A DNA stretch of 64,000 bases from Lonicera japonica. Lineage: Eukaryota; Streptophyta; Magnoliopsida; Dipsacales; Caprifoliaceae. The position numbers were made by a program, and so were the translations under genes. Positions 11,199 through 23,903 of this stretch are shown here, one piece after another. Under the pieces are notes generated by a model. It did not search any database. It was not told the origin of the DNA and saw only the letters and a program-made list of their open reading frames with translations. Within the stretch, counting starts at the first letter, position 1; every line of letters begins with the position of its first letter. The DNA lies in NCBI GenBank assembly GCA_021464415.1, contig CM038465.1:80386919-80450918 (forward strand), written 5' to 3'.

Positions 11199-12590
11199 TT
11201 AAGTTAGGGGAAGAGGGCTGAAGCCTTAGGAGCTAGCGATCTTGACATATTATGGCACGTCTTTATCACACATGAATATGAATGAATCTAAGAAAATCAA
11301 AGTTTAAATTAGTAAGGTATGGTCGTCGTCAGTTTTAAGAGCCCTCACGTTAAAAAGATCCTCCCAGATTTCCGTTTCTGTTTCTGTTGAGAAATTATTT
11401 GTTAGCTCTCTCACTTATAAAAATTTCCACGGTTATGATATCCCTCTTTAGCATTGCAACAAACTGAAGGAAAAATTGGCGACGGATGAAAACCTTTGTG
11501 TCCGTTTCAACGGTGAACTTCACCTGTAAGTAAATACGAATGCATTAATTTTCTTTCGATTGCTTCACTGTTTAATGAATTATAGCTGCTTCTTCTTCTT
11601 CTTTTTGAATTGTTTTATTAATTCTTTGACAAGATTAATAAGGGTTGGAAAAAAATTCTCATAGTACTAGTTATGAATGTCCTGATCATAATTAGTCGAA
11701 AAAATAAAAAAACAAATGTGAATGCTAATATATTGATGATATTTTTTTAAAATTGAAATCAACAAAAATAATTGAATTCACCCTAAACTAAGTTATACAA
11801 TAAAAATTGAATCATTAGCAATTTTCACAATCAAACACCAATAAAGAAAATGTTACAAAAAAAAAAAAAAGAGAACGTCAACACCATAAAAGTGGGTCTG
11901 GTAGCTAGTCTTTGGTATAAAATCACTACTTCTTTCAAACAATTAGAGAAAAAGTTTTGAATCTATAATTACAACAGAATTTCATGAACTTACACAATTT
12001 TAAGAACTTAAGAGAATATATGTATTATTATATATGTAGAAAGAGAAGTAGCTCTAAAAGTCATAATTGTTTGACAACCAAATTCATACATGCGACAATA
12101 AATTAGATCCCGGGAAGGATTTCTCTTTTTGGCTAACGAATGGTCAAATGAAAACTTGAGAGAGTAGAAAAAGTGTGATGATCAACCCTCTGCATCTCAA
12201 AATTAATAGCCTTACTTAAAATTTGAGATTAATAGATCTCAAATAGTCTTATTTCGATCTTTTTTTAAAGATATATAATTAATACATATATACCAGTCAA
12301 TCAACTAAAAACCGTAATTGTTAATCTAAGATCCAAGAAAGCAAATATCATAAAGGTTAAATATAATTATTATTTTTATTAATATAGATGCACGGAGAAT
12401 CTTTTGATTGAAATATAAAAGTTAAATGAAAAATTGGAAATGACTTTGTGCGGCAATAGAAGAGGAAACTGGAAAGGAAATGGGTCAATGGGAGTAATTA
12501 TTCTTAACCTTCCTATAGCTTTGTACCGCGGGATGCAAATAGAGTATAATGTAATATAAGAAAGAAACACATTAGAAGTTCATTTTTGAT
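11199..12590. other. Intergenic AT-rich DNA, no gene seen
   Basis: No coding signal was supported. A short ATG-led stretch at about 11487-11525 before a GTAAGT looks superficially like a first exon, but nothing downstream continues it. Confidence 0.5.
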
Positions 12591-14550
12591 CACTACACCA
12601 GATTTCGCTAACTGGCTCGCTGTTTTGGCACGGTTTTAAGCCGTGCCAGATTTAGATAGCGTAAGACACGAATTTGGCAGGGCTCAACCCCGTGTCTATT
12701 TTGGAACGGTTTCTTGCCGTTCCAAAACAGTTCTTATCGTCTTTTCCTTTCCCGCCTTTGACCAAATCTCCCGCCAACTTTAAAAGCCAAACAGGCGCCA
12801 AACAGACACGGTTTATAGCCGTGCCAAAACTGTTCCTATCTTCTTTTCCTTTTCCCCCCTTTGACCAAATCTCCCGCCCACTTGAAAATCCAATTTTTTA
12901 AATAATTTTAAGAATTATGCTCATAATTTCATTTTAATATATTCAATTTTATTATAATATATTCAATTTTTCACTTTTTCTAATATTATAATGAAAATGA
13001 AAATTATGCCTAAAATACCCATATCTCATTTTTTTTTTCTCGAAATAAGACCATTTTGACTTTTTAAAATTTTTATTTTATATTTTAAAATTAATTAATT
13101 TCATTTTGTAAAACCTACATATTGTATAGTTTAACTTTTTTATAATTTATATTCAACAACTTAATGATTATTATATTAAATATTTTTTTAAGGAACAAAG
13201 TTTGCAATTAATCTTGCTTGTTGAATTTATCGTGCACATGTTGGGGTAATGTTATCACGTAACATATTATTGAAGTTATATTAACATTTGATTTTGTTAC
13301 TTAATGATTATAGAATTTATTATCGCAAGGCTTTTATTATAGAATGATTCTTTTATACTCTGTCTCTCCCTTAATCCTACAAATAAAGTGAGTCGAACCC
13401 TTGACCTCAAGGCAAGGGTGTGGTACTAATCTATTGTTGGTGTGATTAGTTGTTTAATTTTTTTTATTTTTCCCTAATAATATGCCACACATCCACACAT
13501 ATGCAGGAGCATTTGTTGATGGAAGTTGACGACCCATTCTTTGTTTGAATTGTTCTGAGTCACATTTTCTATTGGATACCACATACAAACATAGGGTCCA
13601 AAGGTAAAAAAATTTCCCAACCCAAAGTAAGTGATTAATTTATTTCTTATCGGCACCACAAGGCTTTAATGCTGTTGATTATACATGATTCTATTGTATG
13701 CCTGTCCAACTCCCCCTAGCTTTTATAATTTTTCGTCTTAGAGTTGTATTTTGTTATCCCCTCTAACATTATTTTTGTTATCTTATGAATACCCAGGTTA
13801 CAACGGAGTCAAAGATTTTGGTAATTACAACTTCGTAGGCGGAAAAGAATATTTGAAAGACGGCCAAAGGAGTCTATTGTATTTTTAGGCTTTGTGATAA
13901 AACACTAGTTGTATAAGATCCTAAACAATTTAAACTTTGTATGTTGGCGACTTGGTATTCTACTTATAAAAGCGTACGTTGATTTGGATGTGGAATAATG
14001 ATCAATTTTTAATTGAATGTTGTATTTTTTTTTTATTTGATGGATTTATTTTCATTTGTTGCCTATAAAATTTAGACGAAGCATGAAAAAGAATAGGTCG
14101 AAAAAAGCCAAAAATGCGGCTTGAACAAAAATCATACTAATGTGGCCGGAATAGGTTGAAAAGAGCCAAAATTGTGCCTGGAATAAATAAAATGGATAAA
14201 AAAATTACATTTTTAAAGTGGAATGGTTATGGCACGGCTAAAAACCGTTCCAAATCAGTGATAAACAAATTAATTAAAATAACATGCAAGAATAAAAAAT
14301 GACACGTGGTCAATTGGCAGAAATTTGGGCAAAAAGAAAGAACGCATTTGGCACGGTTTTGGACACTTCCAAAACCGTTCCAGTTTAAGTGAAAAAGGGG
14401 TACGGTTTGACCAAAATATAGAACTGAATGGGAAGGGAAATAGCCGTTCCAAAAAAAAAACCACGCCACTTTTGGGCACGGCTCGGAGCCGTTCCAGATG
14501 TGTTTTGGCACGGTTCAAAACCGTGCCAGTTTGGCATTTCTGGTGTAGTG
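12591..14550. mobile_element. Non-autonomous CACTA transposon, 1960 bp
   Basis: It starts CACTACACCAGA and ends with the exact inverse TCTGGTGTAGTG. It is flanked by a perfect 3-bp TSD, GAT, at 12588-12590 and 14551-14553. Both subterminal zones carry many GGCACGG / CCGTGCC and GGAACGG motifs in both orientations, as expected for transposase-binding repeats of CACTA elements. The interior is AT-rich and non-coding, so movement would need a transposase from elsewhere. The GC-rich subterminal repeats produce false reading frames at both ends. Confidence 0.93.
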
Positions 14551-15060
14551 GATAGGGACAAAATTGGATGGGGTCATGGAGTCTCCGATGATAAAACATC
14601 ACGTGTCCACTTTTATCTAAAATTAATTTCTTTTTCATTTTTTCATTTGATTTAAATATATAAAATAGAAATGTGTCGTTTTATCATTAGGACCCCATCC
14701 AATTTTGCCCCCATCAAAAAAATTTCCAAGATAAACGGTGCATCTTCATGCTTGAATAAGGGTTAAATGGAGTGGATAAAAAGACAGGCATACTACCTAA
14801 TGGAAAATTGTAAAGGGTTTTGGACGGTTTAAAAGGAGAAACATAAAAGCTAATAAATACTAGTAAAAACATTCAGGTGTGAATAAGGAGAAATCGAAAA
14901 GAAAAAAGCGATTAATTTGATGAATTGGCATGTGTCAACACCTGGATAGTGCGCATAGTTAATTAACTCGATCCTAATAAATAAAAAACATGTGGCAAGC
15001 AGATGAGGTTCAAAATGAGGAAAATGGAGCATTTTACTCTAGTTTTAATAGATACTATTA
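14551..15060. other. Intergenic, no gene seen
   Basis: AT-rich sequence between two DNA transposons. Nothing recognisable. Confidence 0.5.
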
Positions 15061-15924
15061 GAGTGTGTTTGGCGCGCCGGATAAAGAGGTAGGATATGAT
15101 AGGATAAAGGCCGGATAAGATAAGACTCGAACTTAGTTGGATAGGAATTATGTGGAATAAGATAGCAAATCAATCAGTCGAATAAGGATTAAGTGGGATC
15201 GAACAGGATAAGGATTAGTCGGATAAAGATTTAATAAACTTTGCATTTGATGTAGTTCTGGATTAAAGTTCAAATATTATATAATACAACTTGCTTTTCT
15301 TTTAAAAATATATGCAATTTTAATTTTTGTGCAATTTTTTTTTAACTAATGCGATTCTTTTATTTATAAATAAATTTCGTAAAAAACTCTTTTGGCATAA
15401 AAGTTCTATATCACGTACAATATTTACGAACTAGGCATTAAGTACAATTTCAAATTCTAATGTTACCCTTTTTTTCTAAAATTAAAGGTTCCTATAAATA
15501 TTTTCATTTAATAAAAAAATAAAAATATGCAATATTATAAAAGAAATAAATTTTATTAGTTGAGTTACTGTGATTTTTGGTGGTTGAAATTTTTTATTAA
15601 TAAATTTGATTATCTCAAAGGTGTAAAGAAAAAGATTAAAAAAAGATTAATTTTTATATTCATTTTGTTATCCGATAATCATGGGATAAAATAATACCAC
15701 CTATAAGGGTGGTATATATTTATCCGGTTCTAAAGGGATAAAATGATAATTAATCCCAAATGCAATTCAGTCCCGTGTTGCGCCAAACGTGAAATAGAAT
15801 TAAAATATCATATCTATCCTCGCGCCAAACACATGACAGGATTTATTTATCTTATCCTTTCCGACAACAAACACCGGATAGGATTAATTAATCTTACTTC
15901 TAATCCCGCACGACAAACACACTC
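15061..15924. mobile_element. PIF/Harbinger-type MITE, family C copy 1
   Basis: The ends are GAGTGTGTTTGGCGCGCCGG and its inverse ...ACAAACACACTC, with TTA TSDs at 15058-15060 and 15925-15927. Subterminal GGATA(A/G)GA motifs are repeated at both ends. A second copy of nearly the same length lies at 50556-51440. No transposase frame, hence non-autonomous. Confidence 0.9.
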
Positions 15925-16096
15925 TTAGGGTACCTGTCCCGCGTAAAAAAAATGATAAAACATAAAGTATAATTTATTAATGCAATTAAAGAGGAGCAAA
16001 AAAAAATACAATTAAAGTGAAACATATGAAAATAGTATCCCTTTCCTTACAAGCCTGTTTTTAAGGATAAGTTCTACAATGGCCATGACATATGCA

Positions 16097-16984
16097 CAGT
16101 GGCAGAGTTGGGGATATGTGTAAGGAGAGGTGAAATTCAAAATGCAAAAAAACATAATTAAATTTATAAAATTTGAATGTAAATATAATAGTATTAATAT
16201 AATACTTCATACAACTCAAATAGCGAATGTGAACAATTACGAAAATTACAATAATACAATGCACATACAATAGCATTAATAATATTATGCTATTAATCAA
16301 GAAACACAACTAATATTAATTATACCAATATTAAAAAGTAGATCTAAGAAATGATTTACTTTGCTAGTGTTAGATAAATTAGTAAAATACCATTTTCAAG
16401 CCATTTTGAGGGTAATTTTCAATAGGACCTCACACTCGGTTGTGAAAGGTTATTATAGATTCGTCTTCTCCTATGTGAGTTCATCAAAATTGTATATTTG
16501 TTTGCTCAAAACGGTTATAGGGTGAATGAGAAATTGTCGCCAAAAGTGAACTATTTGAAATATAAAAAATGTAATGAAAATTGATAAATCTCACATGGGA
16601 ACTTTGTAAAAAAATTGAAAATTGATGGGTTTATAAGGGATCATCTCTAATGAACTTGATAAGCATTTAAGAAAAATAAGGCTTTCTTTCACGCATGTGG
16701 GGGACGGAGTGCAAACCAAATCATGGTTCCACGCCTGCACAGGGCTATATTTTGCATCCGGATTTATTTTATAGTCTAGATATTCTAAAACCAAATTTTA
16801 AGTTTCACATATATGTCCCTATATATAATTTTGTCCCTTACACTATGGTTACCCTTAAGTATTACTTTTTACACATAAATCCTTATATATATTGATAAAA
16901 AAAAATACTTCATATATAGTAAAAAAAATCCAAAATTAAAGTGGGGCGCCCAACCTCACTTGCCCCTACATAACTACGTCTATG
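16097..16984 (-). mobile_element. hAT-like non-autonomous element, family D copy 1
   Basis: The left end CAGTGGCAGAG is imperfectly inverted at the right end CTACGTCTATG. Flanking 8-mers CATATGCA (16089-16096) and CATATACA (16985-16992) match at 7 of 8 positions, the hAT TSD size. In opposite orientation the sequence is related over both ends to 34341-35136. No transposase. Confidence 0.65.
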
Positions 16985-16992
16985 CATATACA

Positions 16993-17406
16993 TATACGCT
17001 ATGAAATAAAAAAGAACCAGTTAAAGGTTTACTCTCGGTGAGAGCTAGTAATTTAAATTATCCTAGGGTAATATTAAAATTTTAAAAAAAAGTTGTTATA
17101 CTTGTAATATTGAAGGAATTCAATCTTAGGTTATTTGTAGTGACTTTTGTACAAAATTGATAAATGTGGAGCTCACATGTTAACAATTTAAATTGAGAAA
17201 ATAAGAAAATTAATATCGAAATATTGTATAATGTAAATGCGTTAACGTTTCACTCTAAACATGTTTTATGTTTAGTAAATATTAAGATCATATATTAATT
17301 ATCAAAAGAAAAACCTATATAAATTAAGCTGTAAATGTCATTGGCGGCGGTTGCTAACGTGGTTGTGCATTCGAACCTTGGTTGTTGCACAGCACTATAA
17401 TATAAG
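16993..17406. other. Intergenic, no gene seen
   Basis: AT-rich spacer without a recognisable feature. Confidence 0.5.
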
Positions 17407-17411
17407 AACTG

Positions 17412-20226
17412 TGTTATGATCATTAGCAATTAATTATGCTACGGATCTTAATTCAAATGGCATATATTAATAACTATAAATAATATTATAGGACAAAAGC
17501 AAGAAGATAGATGATAGAACACGCAATATTCGACAAATGAAGATTTCACTAATTCTTTGAAAACGATTACAAAATCTATCATAAGAATTATTGCACTCAA
17601 GGCCCTCACAAAAGAAGAAAATCAATAGCCCTTTAATCTTTCTCTCACAACAAGATGAACTCTTCCAACCAATCCCCACATAAAGAATAATATTCCATTT
17701 TCAATCTCTTTAATGATTCTATCTATATATAGTGATATAATAGAGTTCATCCAATCTAAAATAAGAAAAAACAATCATACGTAAATAAGGAAACTATTAA
17801 CAAAGTAATAAATACCAAAATAAAGTACGAAACCTATTTTCGTCCAAGTACAAAATGACTTTTGCACCTTTCCCGCGTAGGTGCACAATGAGTGTAAAAG
17901 TGCTTTTGCACTTTTTCTGCGTGCAATCTTTACTTTTTTGTTTTAGTGTAAATTCTCATTTGCACTTTTCCATCAAGTTTAATTATAAGCCAAACACAAC
18001 AATCCGATTTTCAACAAAATTCATTTTTTTTTATGTTTGGAACCAAGCAAAACACAATAATCACCACCTTTTGTGAAAGTAACAAAACCAACTGTTATCT
18101 TCCATCTTCGCTTTAATGCCACATGAAATCTTCTTTTTCCCTACCCTTTGTAATGGCCACTCAATCATCTATGTTAATGATCGAGCCACATTCAATTATC
18201 TATGTCGATGATCAAACAATGTATGTGCTGGACATTCTCACTAGCACATTTCTCTGAGTTGTCAACGGTCTAGAGCCACCACCTAAGCCATAACTCTTTC
18301 TTACTACGTTTGCACCACCGAAACATATGATTCTTAGTCCCCTAGCACTATCTTGCACAACTTTTTTAGATTGCCTTCAAAACCACACCATTGCCATGAT
18401 ACACGCTCATTACTCTAACTCGAGTGGAGTACCACATCCCAAGTGATTCTAATATAAAAAAACTGATTATATTCTAATTTATCTCTGACACATGTCTGAC
18501 ATTTATGATTATTTTAATTGAGGCATTAAACAATTCCAGGCAGACTTCAACAACTCCACGAACTAGCAATCTAGAGCCATCCCCTATGTAAACAAACTCC
18601 CTACAATCTTCATATGTGTTATATGATGAACGGTTGTTGCAAAAAAGTATAGGGGCACCACAATCCAAGAATCATCCTTCCTGACCAATAAGGTTTGCAG
18701 GCATCAACAAGACATCTATAAGATTGACTTCTTTGTCATAAGAAATCATCACAACTGTTGCAGCTCCATCCAGGTTAGTAGACAATTTTTTTCCTGGTAT
18801 CGTCCTTCTTCCTTGAGCAATCCCTAACACAATGGCCTGATTGACCATATTTAAAGCAATCTCCTTTAAAGATAATCTTCTGTCACTTTTTAGAATCTTT
18901 CTTTCCATTCGCTACAAACGCCCCTTCTTAAGCGGTATTGATTCGATCCCTCTTTCTCATAATCTCTTTCGCAGATAAAGCTTAACACACCTCCGAGGTG
19001 GTGAAAAATAATCTACTCATAAAGCTTTGAGTTAGCGTCTTATACAAATCTATTATAGTTCAAATTAGTTACAAGGCTTTATCCTAATCTTTCAATTCTT
19101 CACATACAACTTCGAGTTTTAAGCATAATGAATCAAAAGTGAAAATATGATCCATAACCGGAGATTATCTTTCATCCTCGATTATGTTGTAAATAACACC
19201 CTTGATATAGATCTTATTCATCATCGTCTTAGCCATGAACAAATCTTGAAGAGACTCTCATAACTGTTTTGCTGATGTAGCCTCCTTAACTGTAGCATGA
19301 CCTTGAACTTTCATCGTGAGATAGAGACGAATCTCTGACAAGCACTTCTTGTCCATAATTTTTCACTTATCATTAAGAACCTCAACCAGCTCTACATCAT
19401 CCGAGTCCTTCTTCTTTTGTTCCACCGTTGTTGGACCTTCTAGTGCATCATCTAAGTCCAACAATACAAGATAGTCTTTCATACTCATCTACCATAGGTT
19501 GAAATCTATGATTCCATCGAACTTCTCTATCTATAAGATTTCTCCATTATATCACACACTTCCTTGAATACCACGCTCTGATACAACTTATTATGATTAT
19601 TAGGAATTAATCAAGCCACGACTTTTAATTCAAATAATGCATATTAATAACTAGAGATAATAGGATAGGACAAAAGCAAGAAGATATATGATGGAATACA
19701 CAATATTCAATAAACGAACATTCCACAAATTCTTTGAAAACGATTACAAAATTTATCATAAAAATTATTGCACTCAAAGCCCTCACAGAAGACAAAAATC
19801 AACAGCCCTGTAATCTCTCTCTCACAACAAAATGAACTCTTACAACCAATCCCCACAGAAAGAAAAATATTCCTCTCCTAATCTCTTGAATGATTATATC
19901 TATATATGGTGATATAATAGAGTTCATCCAATTTAGAATAAGAAAAAATAATCCTAAGTAATAAGGAAACTATTAATAAGATAATAGAGATCAAAATAAA
20001 GTAGGAAACTTATTTTTCGTCCAGGTGCAAAACGACTTTTGCACCTTTGTGCACAGCGAGTGCAAAAGTGTTTTTGCACCTTTTTCGCGTGCAGTCTTTA
20101 CTTCTTTGTTTTAGTGCAAATTCTCATTTGCACATTTCCAGCAAGTTTGATTACAAGCCAATGCAATTATTTGATTTTCAACAAAACTCATCTTTTTTTT
20201 AGTTTGGAATTGAATAAAACACAACA
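17412..20226 (-). mobile_element. Ty1/copia LTR element lacking most of pol
   Basis: Two direct repeats of about 640-650 bp (17412-18059 and 19587-20226) begin with TG (left) and end with CA (right). They are bounded by a perfect 5-bp TSD, AACTG, at 17407-17411 and 20227-20231. On the minus strand the 5' LTR is followed by TGTATCAGAGCGTGG (19571-19585), close to the initiator-Met tRNA primer site. A purine-rich tract precedes the 3' LTR (18062-18074). The interior is only about 1.5 kb: gag and the start of protease, with no integrase, reverse transcriptase or RNase H. The two LTRs have clearly diverged, so the insertion is old. Confidence 0.9.
18474..19560 (-). pseudogene. Copia gag and protease start, decayed
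   Basis: Read from right to left on the minus strand, pieces in different frames show a copia gag (UBN2-type) with LDLDDALEGPTTVEQKKKDS and MKVQGHATVKEA. A CCHC-like zinc knuckle follows, whose second Cys is replaced (CFKYGQSGHCVRDC). Last comes a fragment around the protease site with REFVYIGDGSRLLV. Many stops and frameshifts are present. The coding part stops just after the protease active-site area and is followed directly by the polypurine tract and LTR, which implies an internal deletion of about 3 kb relative to a full copia. Confidence 0.8.
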
Positions 20227-20841
20227 AACTGGCCTTCAGCTACACCTGACTTTCAACTTTATCTAGTCTTAAGAAGAGTTTATTTTTAACAAATTCGAGT
20301 GATCCTTTAAACCTTACTTTTTTTTTGTAATTTTGGATTTCCCTCACCTTGTTCTAGAACATTTTTTTAGAGGATTATTTTTATTTTTAATTCTTAAAAT
20401 TTATCTCTATAACAAATACAATCATATCGTATCATTCGATTGAATTGATTTTCAAGTGATACGTCAGTGCAATTAATTCACGTCCAAATTTAGAAAGGAT
20501 ATAAATCCTCTTTATAATACTTATACACTAGTTAACAACCCGTGCAATGCACGGGTGTTTAATAAACATGCAATTTCAGTAGTGTTTATCTTAATAACTT
20601 TGTCAAATAATTGGCTTAAATATGTTGCGTACAGAGAATAAAATATATATTGCCTCAATTTAAAATTAATTTTGCAACTTTTACTTTGTTATTTTCTAGA
20701 AAATTTTAATTTTAATCTAATTAATGGTTGAGAATACAATTCATTTGATATGACAAACTAAAAATAAGACTATTAATTTTAATATATTTTAAAAAAATAG
20801 TATAATAAATAATGCTACTGCCAATATTATAATAATTATTA

Positions 20842-21638
20842 TTTTATTATGTGTTAAGAATATAAAAAGGTAATTAATGTTACTACAATTAAGAATATAA
20901 GAAAAAAATTAATGAGTAATTAATGTATTTATTTCCTCCATAATACTATATAGTGCTAGTATAGATAGATTATTGTTTTATTATGCATTAAGAATATAAA
21001 AAAATAATTAATGTTACTATAATTAAGAATATAAGAAAAATAATTAATGAGTAATTAATGTTTCAACTTTCTCCATAATACTATATAGTATAGATAGATT
21101 ATTATTGTATTATGCATTAAGAATATAAAAAAGTAAATAATAAATAATTAATGTTACTGCAGTTAAGAATATAAAAAAAATAAATTAATGAGTAATTAAT
21201 GTATCTACTTCTTCCATAAGGAATTGGCTCCTCTCCATTACCTTTCGGTCCAATTCCATCCAAGGGGGTCTAGTTCGAGAACTAAATGAATGATTTTTTT
21301 CATAAAACTTGGTAGAGTTGATCTTTATAATAAGTAGATCATTTCTACAAAATTTAATCAGAAGATTCAATCTAGAAATAGGTGAGATGATAATCTAAAA
21401 TTGGAATGGTCGAAAATGAACAAATGCATCAAATTTTTATTACGCCCACTTCCGGTTTGAATTTCTTGATGAAATTTTGTGGACATGATCTACTCAATAT
21501 AGATAATATATCTACCAAGTTTTATGAAAAAAATTCATCTATTTAACTCTCAAATTAAAACCCCTAGAACAAAATTAGACCAAAGGAATAATAGAAAATA
21601 TTTAAGTCCCCTCCATAATACTATATAGTAAGTACAGA
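20842..21638. repeat. 130-133 bp tandem repeat, three units
   Basis: Each unit contains TTATGCATTAAGAATATAA, GAGTAATTAATGT and CTCCATAATACTATATAG. The third unit is interrupted after CTTCCATAA and resumes with CCTCCATAA, the two sides of the family B insertion. Confidence 0.8.
21220..21609. mobile_element. Mutator-type MITE, family B copy 2
   Basis: Almost the whole element is an inverted repeat of two arms of about 180 bp (GGAATTGG...GGTCCAATTCCATCC against ...AAGTCC). Flanking 9-mers CTTCCATAA (21211-21219) and CCTCCATAA (21610-21618) match at 8 of 9 positions. The sister repeat units give the intact site. No coding capacity. Confidence 0.8.
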
Positions 21639-21849
21639 TAGAAAGACGTATTCTATTTATAAGTGTACTCATAATAATCGAAACATAAATTTTGTGTCAT
21701 AAATATAGTAGGATACCTTTTCTCATCACTTCAAGAGGGAATGGTATATTTTTCTCTCGTAATTAGTGAGACTTAATTACTCAGCTTAGAAGGTTTAAAT
21801 GAGTAATTTATGTTTAAATTTTGTTAATAAATGACATCGACTCTCAAAT

Positions 21850-23112
21850 TAAAATATTTAACCCATTTGGAATCTTAATTATTGCATTTTTTTTAATACG
21901 GAATTTAAACAGTTTTTTGTTTCAAATTAGAACTTAAATTTCAAAGAAGGGTCAATTTGAAACTTCTGTTAAGATCCGTTAACTAACTTAACGGATGCGG
22001 TTCCAAATTGAAACTTCTTCAAAACCTTAGCATTCCCTCATTTTTCTTCTATCCAACTTCGTCCAAGGGAATTTAGTTCGAAATTTAAAGGATGAATTTT
22101 TTCACGAAACTTGGTGAAGATAATCTCTTTGTAATGAGTAGATCAATTTCAAAAAAAATGTCAAAAAATTCAGACCGGAAGTTAGCGAAATTCAGACTGA
22201 AAGTGCACTAAAATGTTATATATTATGTAAAAAGAATTGATATTTCAAAGGCTACTAACTATGTATATTATTTCTTTTATTATATTTCTTTAATTATAAA
22301 ACCATATTTTCCGGAATTAAACTGGCTTGACCTTGTATAGTTGTATGGTTATGAAATCTAGCTTGTTTAAGATGTTTTAATGTATGTATTGAAAAAAAAA
22401 ATCAAGTGTGCTCGTTAATAATCGACAGTTCTTTGTGAATCTTAATGTATTTTTTTATTTTTTTTGATACAAATATTAGATGGATACACATGGTGGTCGG
22501 TTAATGGGGGTGGGGGAAGAGAAACGGAGTTTCTATGGCTCAAATCTGGACGTCGGGTGGGAAAATCCATCCATTTTTTTACTATGCTAGCACCACATGC
22601 GCGTGACTCGTAATGTATTAGTTATAACAAATCTTATTTTATCTTCAAATTAAGTTATATGTAATGCTATTTATTTACTGGAAGGGGATAACTTCAATAG
22701 GTTGAGATATTTCTAGAAAAAAAATCAATTCTTTTTACATTATATATAATAATTTAGTGCACTTTCAGTTTGAATTTCACTAACTTTCCATCTGAATTTT
22801 TTGATAAATTTTTTTCAAATTGATTTACTCATTGTAAAGACCATCTCCACTAAGTTTCGTAATAAAATTCATCTATTTAAATATCGAACTAAACTCCCTT
22901 GGATGAACTTGAATTAAAAAAAAGGAGGAAAGGCCAAGGTTTCGAAGAAATTTTAATTTGGAACCTCATCCGTTAATTTATTTAACAAACTTTGATAAAA
23001 GTTTTAAATTGACACTTTTTCATAATTTAAGTCTCAATTTTAAACAAAAAATTGTTTAAGTTGAGCGTTAAAAAATTGTAATAGTTAAAATTTCAAATAG
23101 GTTAAATACTCA
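21850..23112. mobile_element. Large fold-back element with arms of about 400 bp
   Basis: The left arm (21850-22255) is mirrored by the right arm (22690-23112). Shared blocks include ATTTAACC(C/T)ATTTG, CAGTTTTTTGTTT-like and GGATGNGGTTCCAAATT. The inner half of each arm is related to the family B MITE sequence. A spacer of about 430 bp with no frame lies between them. The ends and TSD are not certain. Confidence 0.75.
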
Positions 23113-23519
23113 AAAAATTACTAAAGTTTGGGCCTCGTACAAAAATGATTGTTTTTCTCCGCCTATCTTTTGAATTGTTATTATTTTTTGGTTTCCCAAA
23201 TTTAAGTTGTTCGATGTACAAAAATCTTATTCTTCCTTTTTTTAAATGTGTAAATATTTTTTTCTGTTGAAATTAAAATTAGTTCACCCATAATCATGGA
23301 CACGGAAGTTTTGTAAGCACAAAAAAAATAGTATATTATGCGCAATTAATTGACAAAATGTCAGATAAATTGAATAATTTGTCATAAATAAAAAGTAAAA
23401 ACCCACGTAGAGATGAATTTTGATAACGCCTCAAGCACCTGTAATTTGTATAATTGTATGCGGGCAATAAATCGTGTAATTTATCATGAAATTTACTATG
23501 GTAGCCATTAATGGCCAAA

Positions 23520-23903
23520 ATGCATGCCCTCTCCATTATTCCTTTAATCCAATTTCGTCTAAGGTGGTTTAATTCGAGAGGTAAACGGATGATTTTTTTC
23601 ATTGGTAGAAATGATCTCTATATTGAGTAGATTATGTCCACAAAATTTTATCAAGAAATTCAAACCGGAAGCGGGTGTAATAAAAATTTGATTCATTTGT
23701 TCATTTTTCGACTATTCACATTTTAAATCATCATCTCACTCATTTCTAAACTGAATCTTTAGATGAAATCTTGTGAAAATGATCTACTCATCATAAAGAT
23801 CACATCTACCAAGTTTTATGAAAAAAAATTCATCTGTTTAATCTTTAAACTAGATTCCTTTAGACGGAATTGGACCAAAAAATAATGGAAAAGAACCAAG
23901 TCC
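23520..23903. mobile_element. Family B MITE copy 3
   Basis: Two inverted arms (CTCTCCATTATTCCTTTAAT on the left, AATAATGGAAAAGAACC on the right) and the same internal landmarks as 21220-21609, including GAAATTCAAACCGGAAG. Flanking 9-mers match at only 6 of 9, so the TSD is weak. Confidence 0.7.

Larger units (their letters stand above)
20528..21638 (-). mobile_element. Helitron-like non-autonomous element
   Basis: On the minus strand the 3' end has a hairpin, ACCCGTGCATTGCACGGG, 7 bases before CTAG. The 5' end is TCTGTACTTACTATATAG. The flanks on that strand are A and T, as expected for insertion between A and T. Near the 5' end a 130-133 bp unit is repeated three times (landmarks at about 20842, 20975 and 21105). 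The third unit is split by the family B element at 21220-21609. No Rep/helicase frame. The call rests on end structure only. Confidence 0.6.

Noticed and set aside
11487..11525. Possible first exon ending at a GTAAGT
   Set aside because: No downstream exon or homology. A short ATG frame before a donor-like hexamer is expected by chance.
14227..14655. Overlapping frames on both strands rich in GTVLNRAK-like repeats
   Set aside because: They read through GGCACGG subterminal repeats of the CACTA element.
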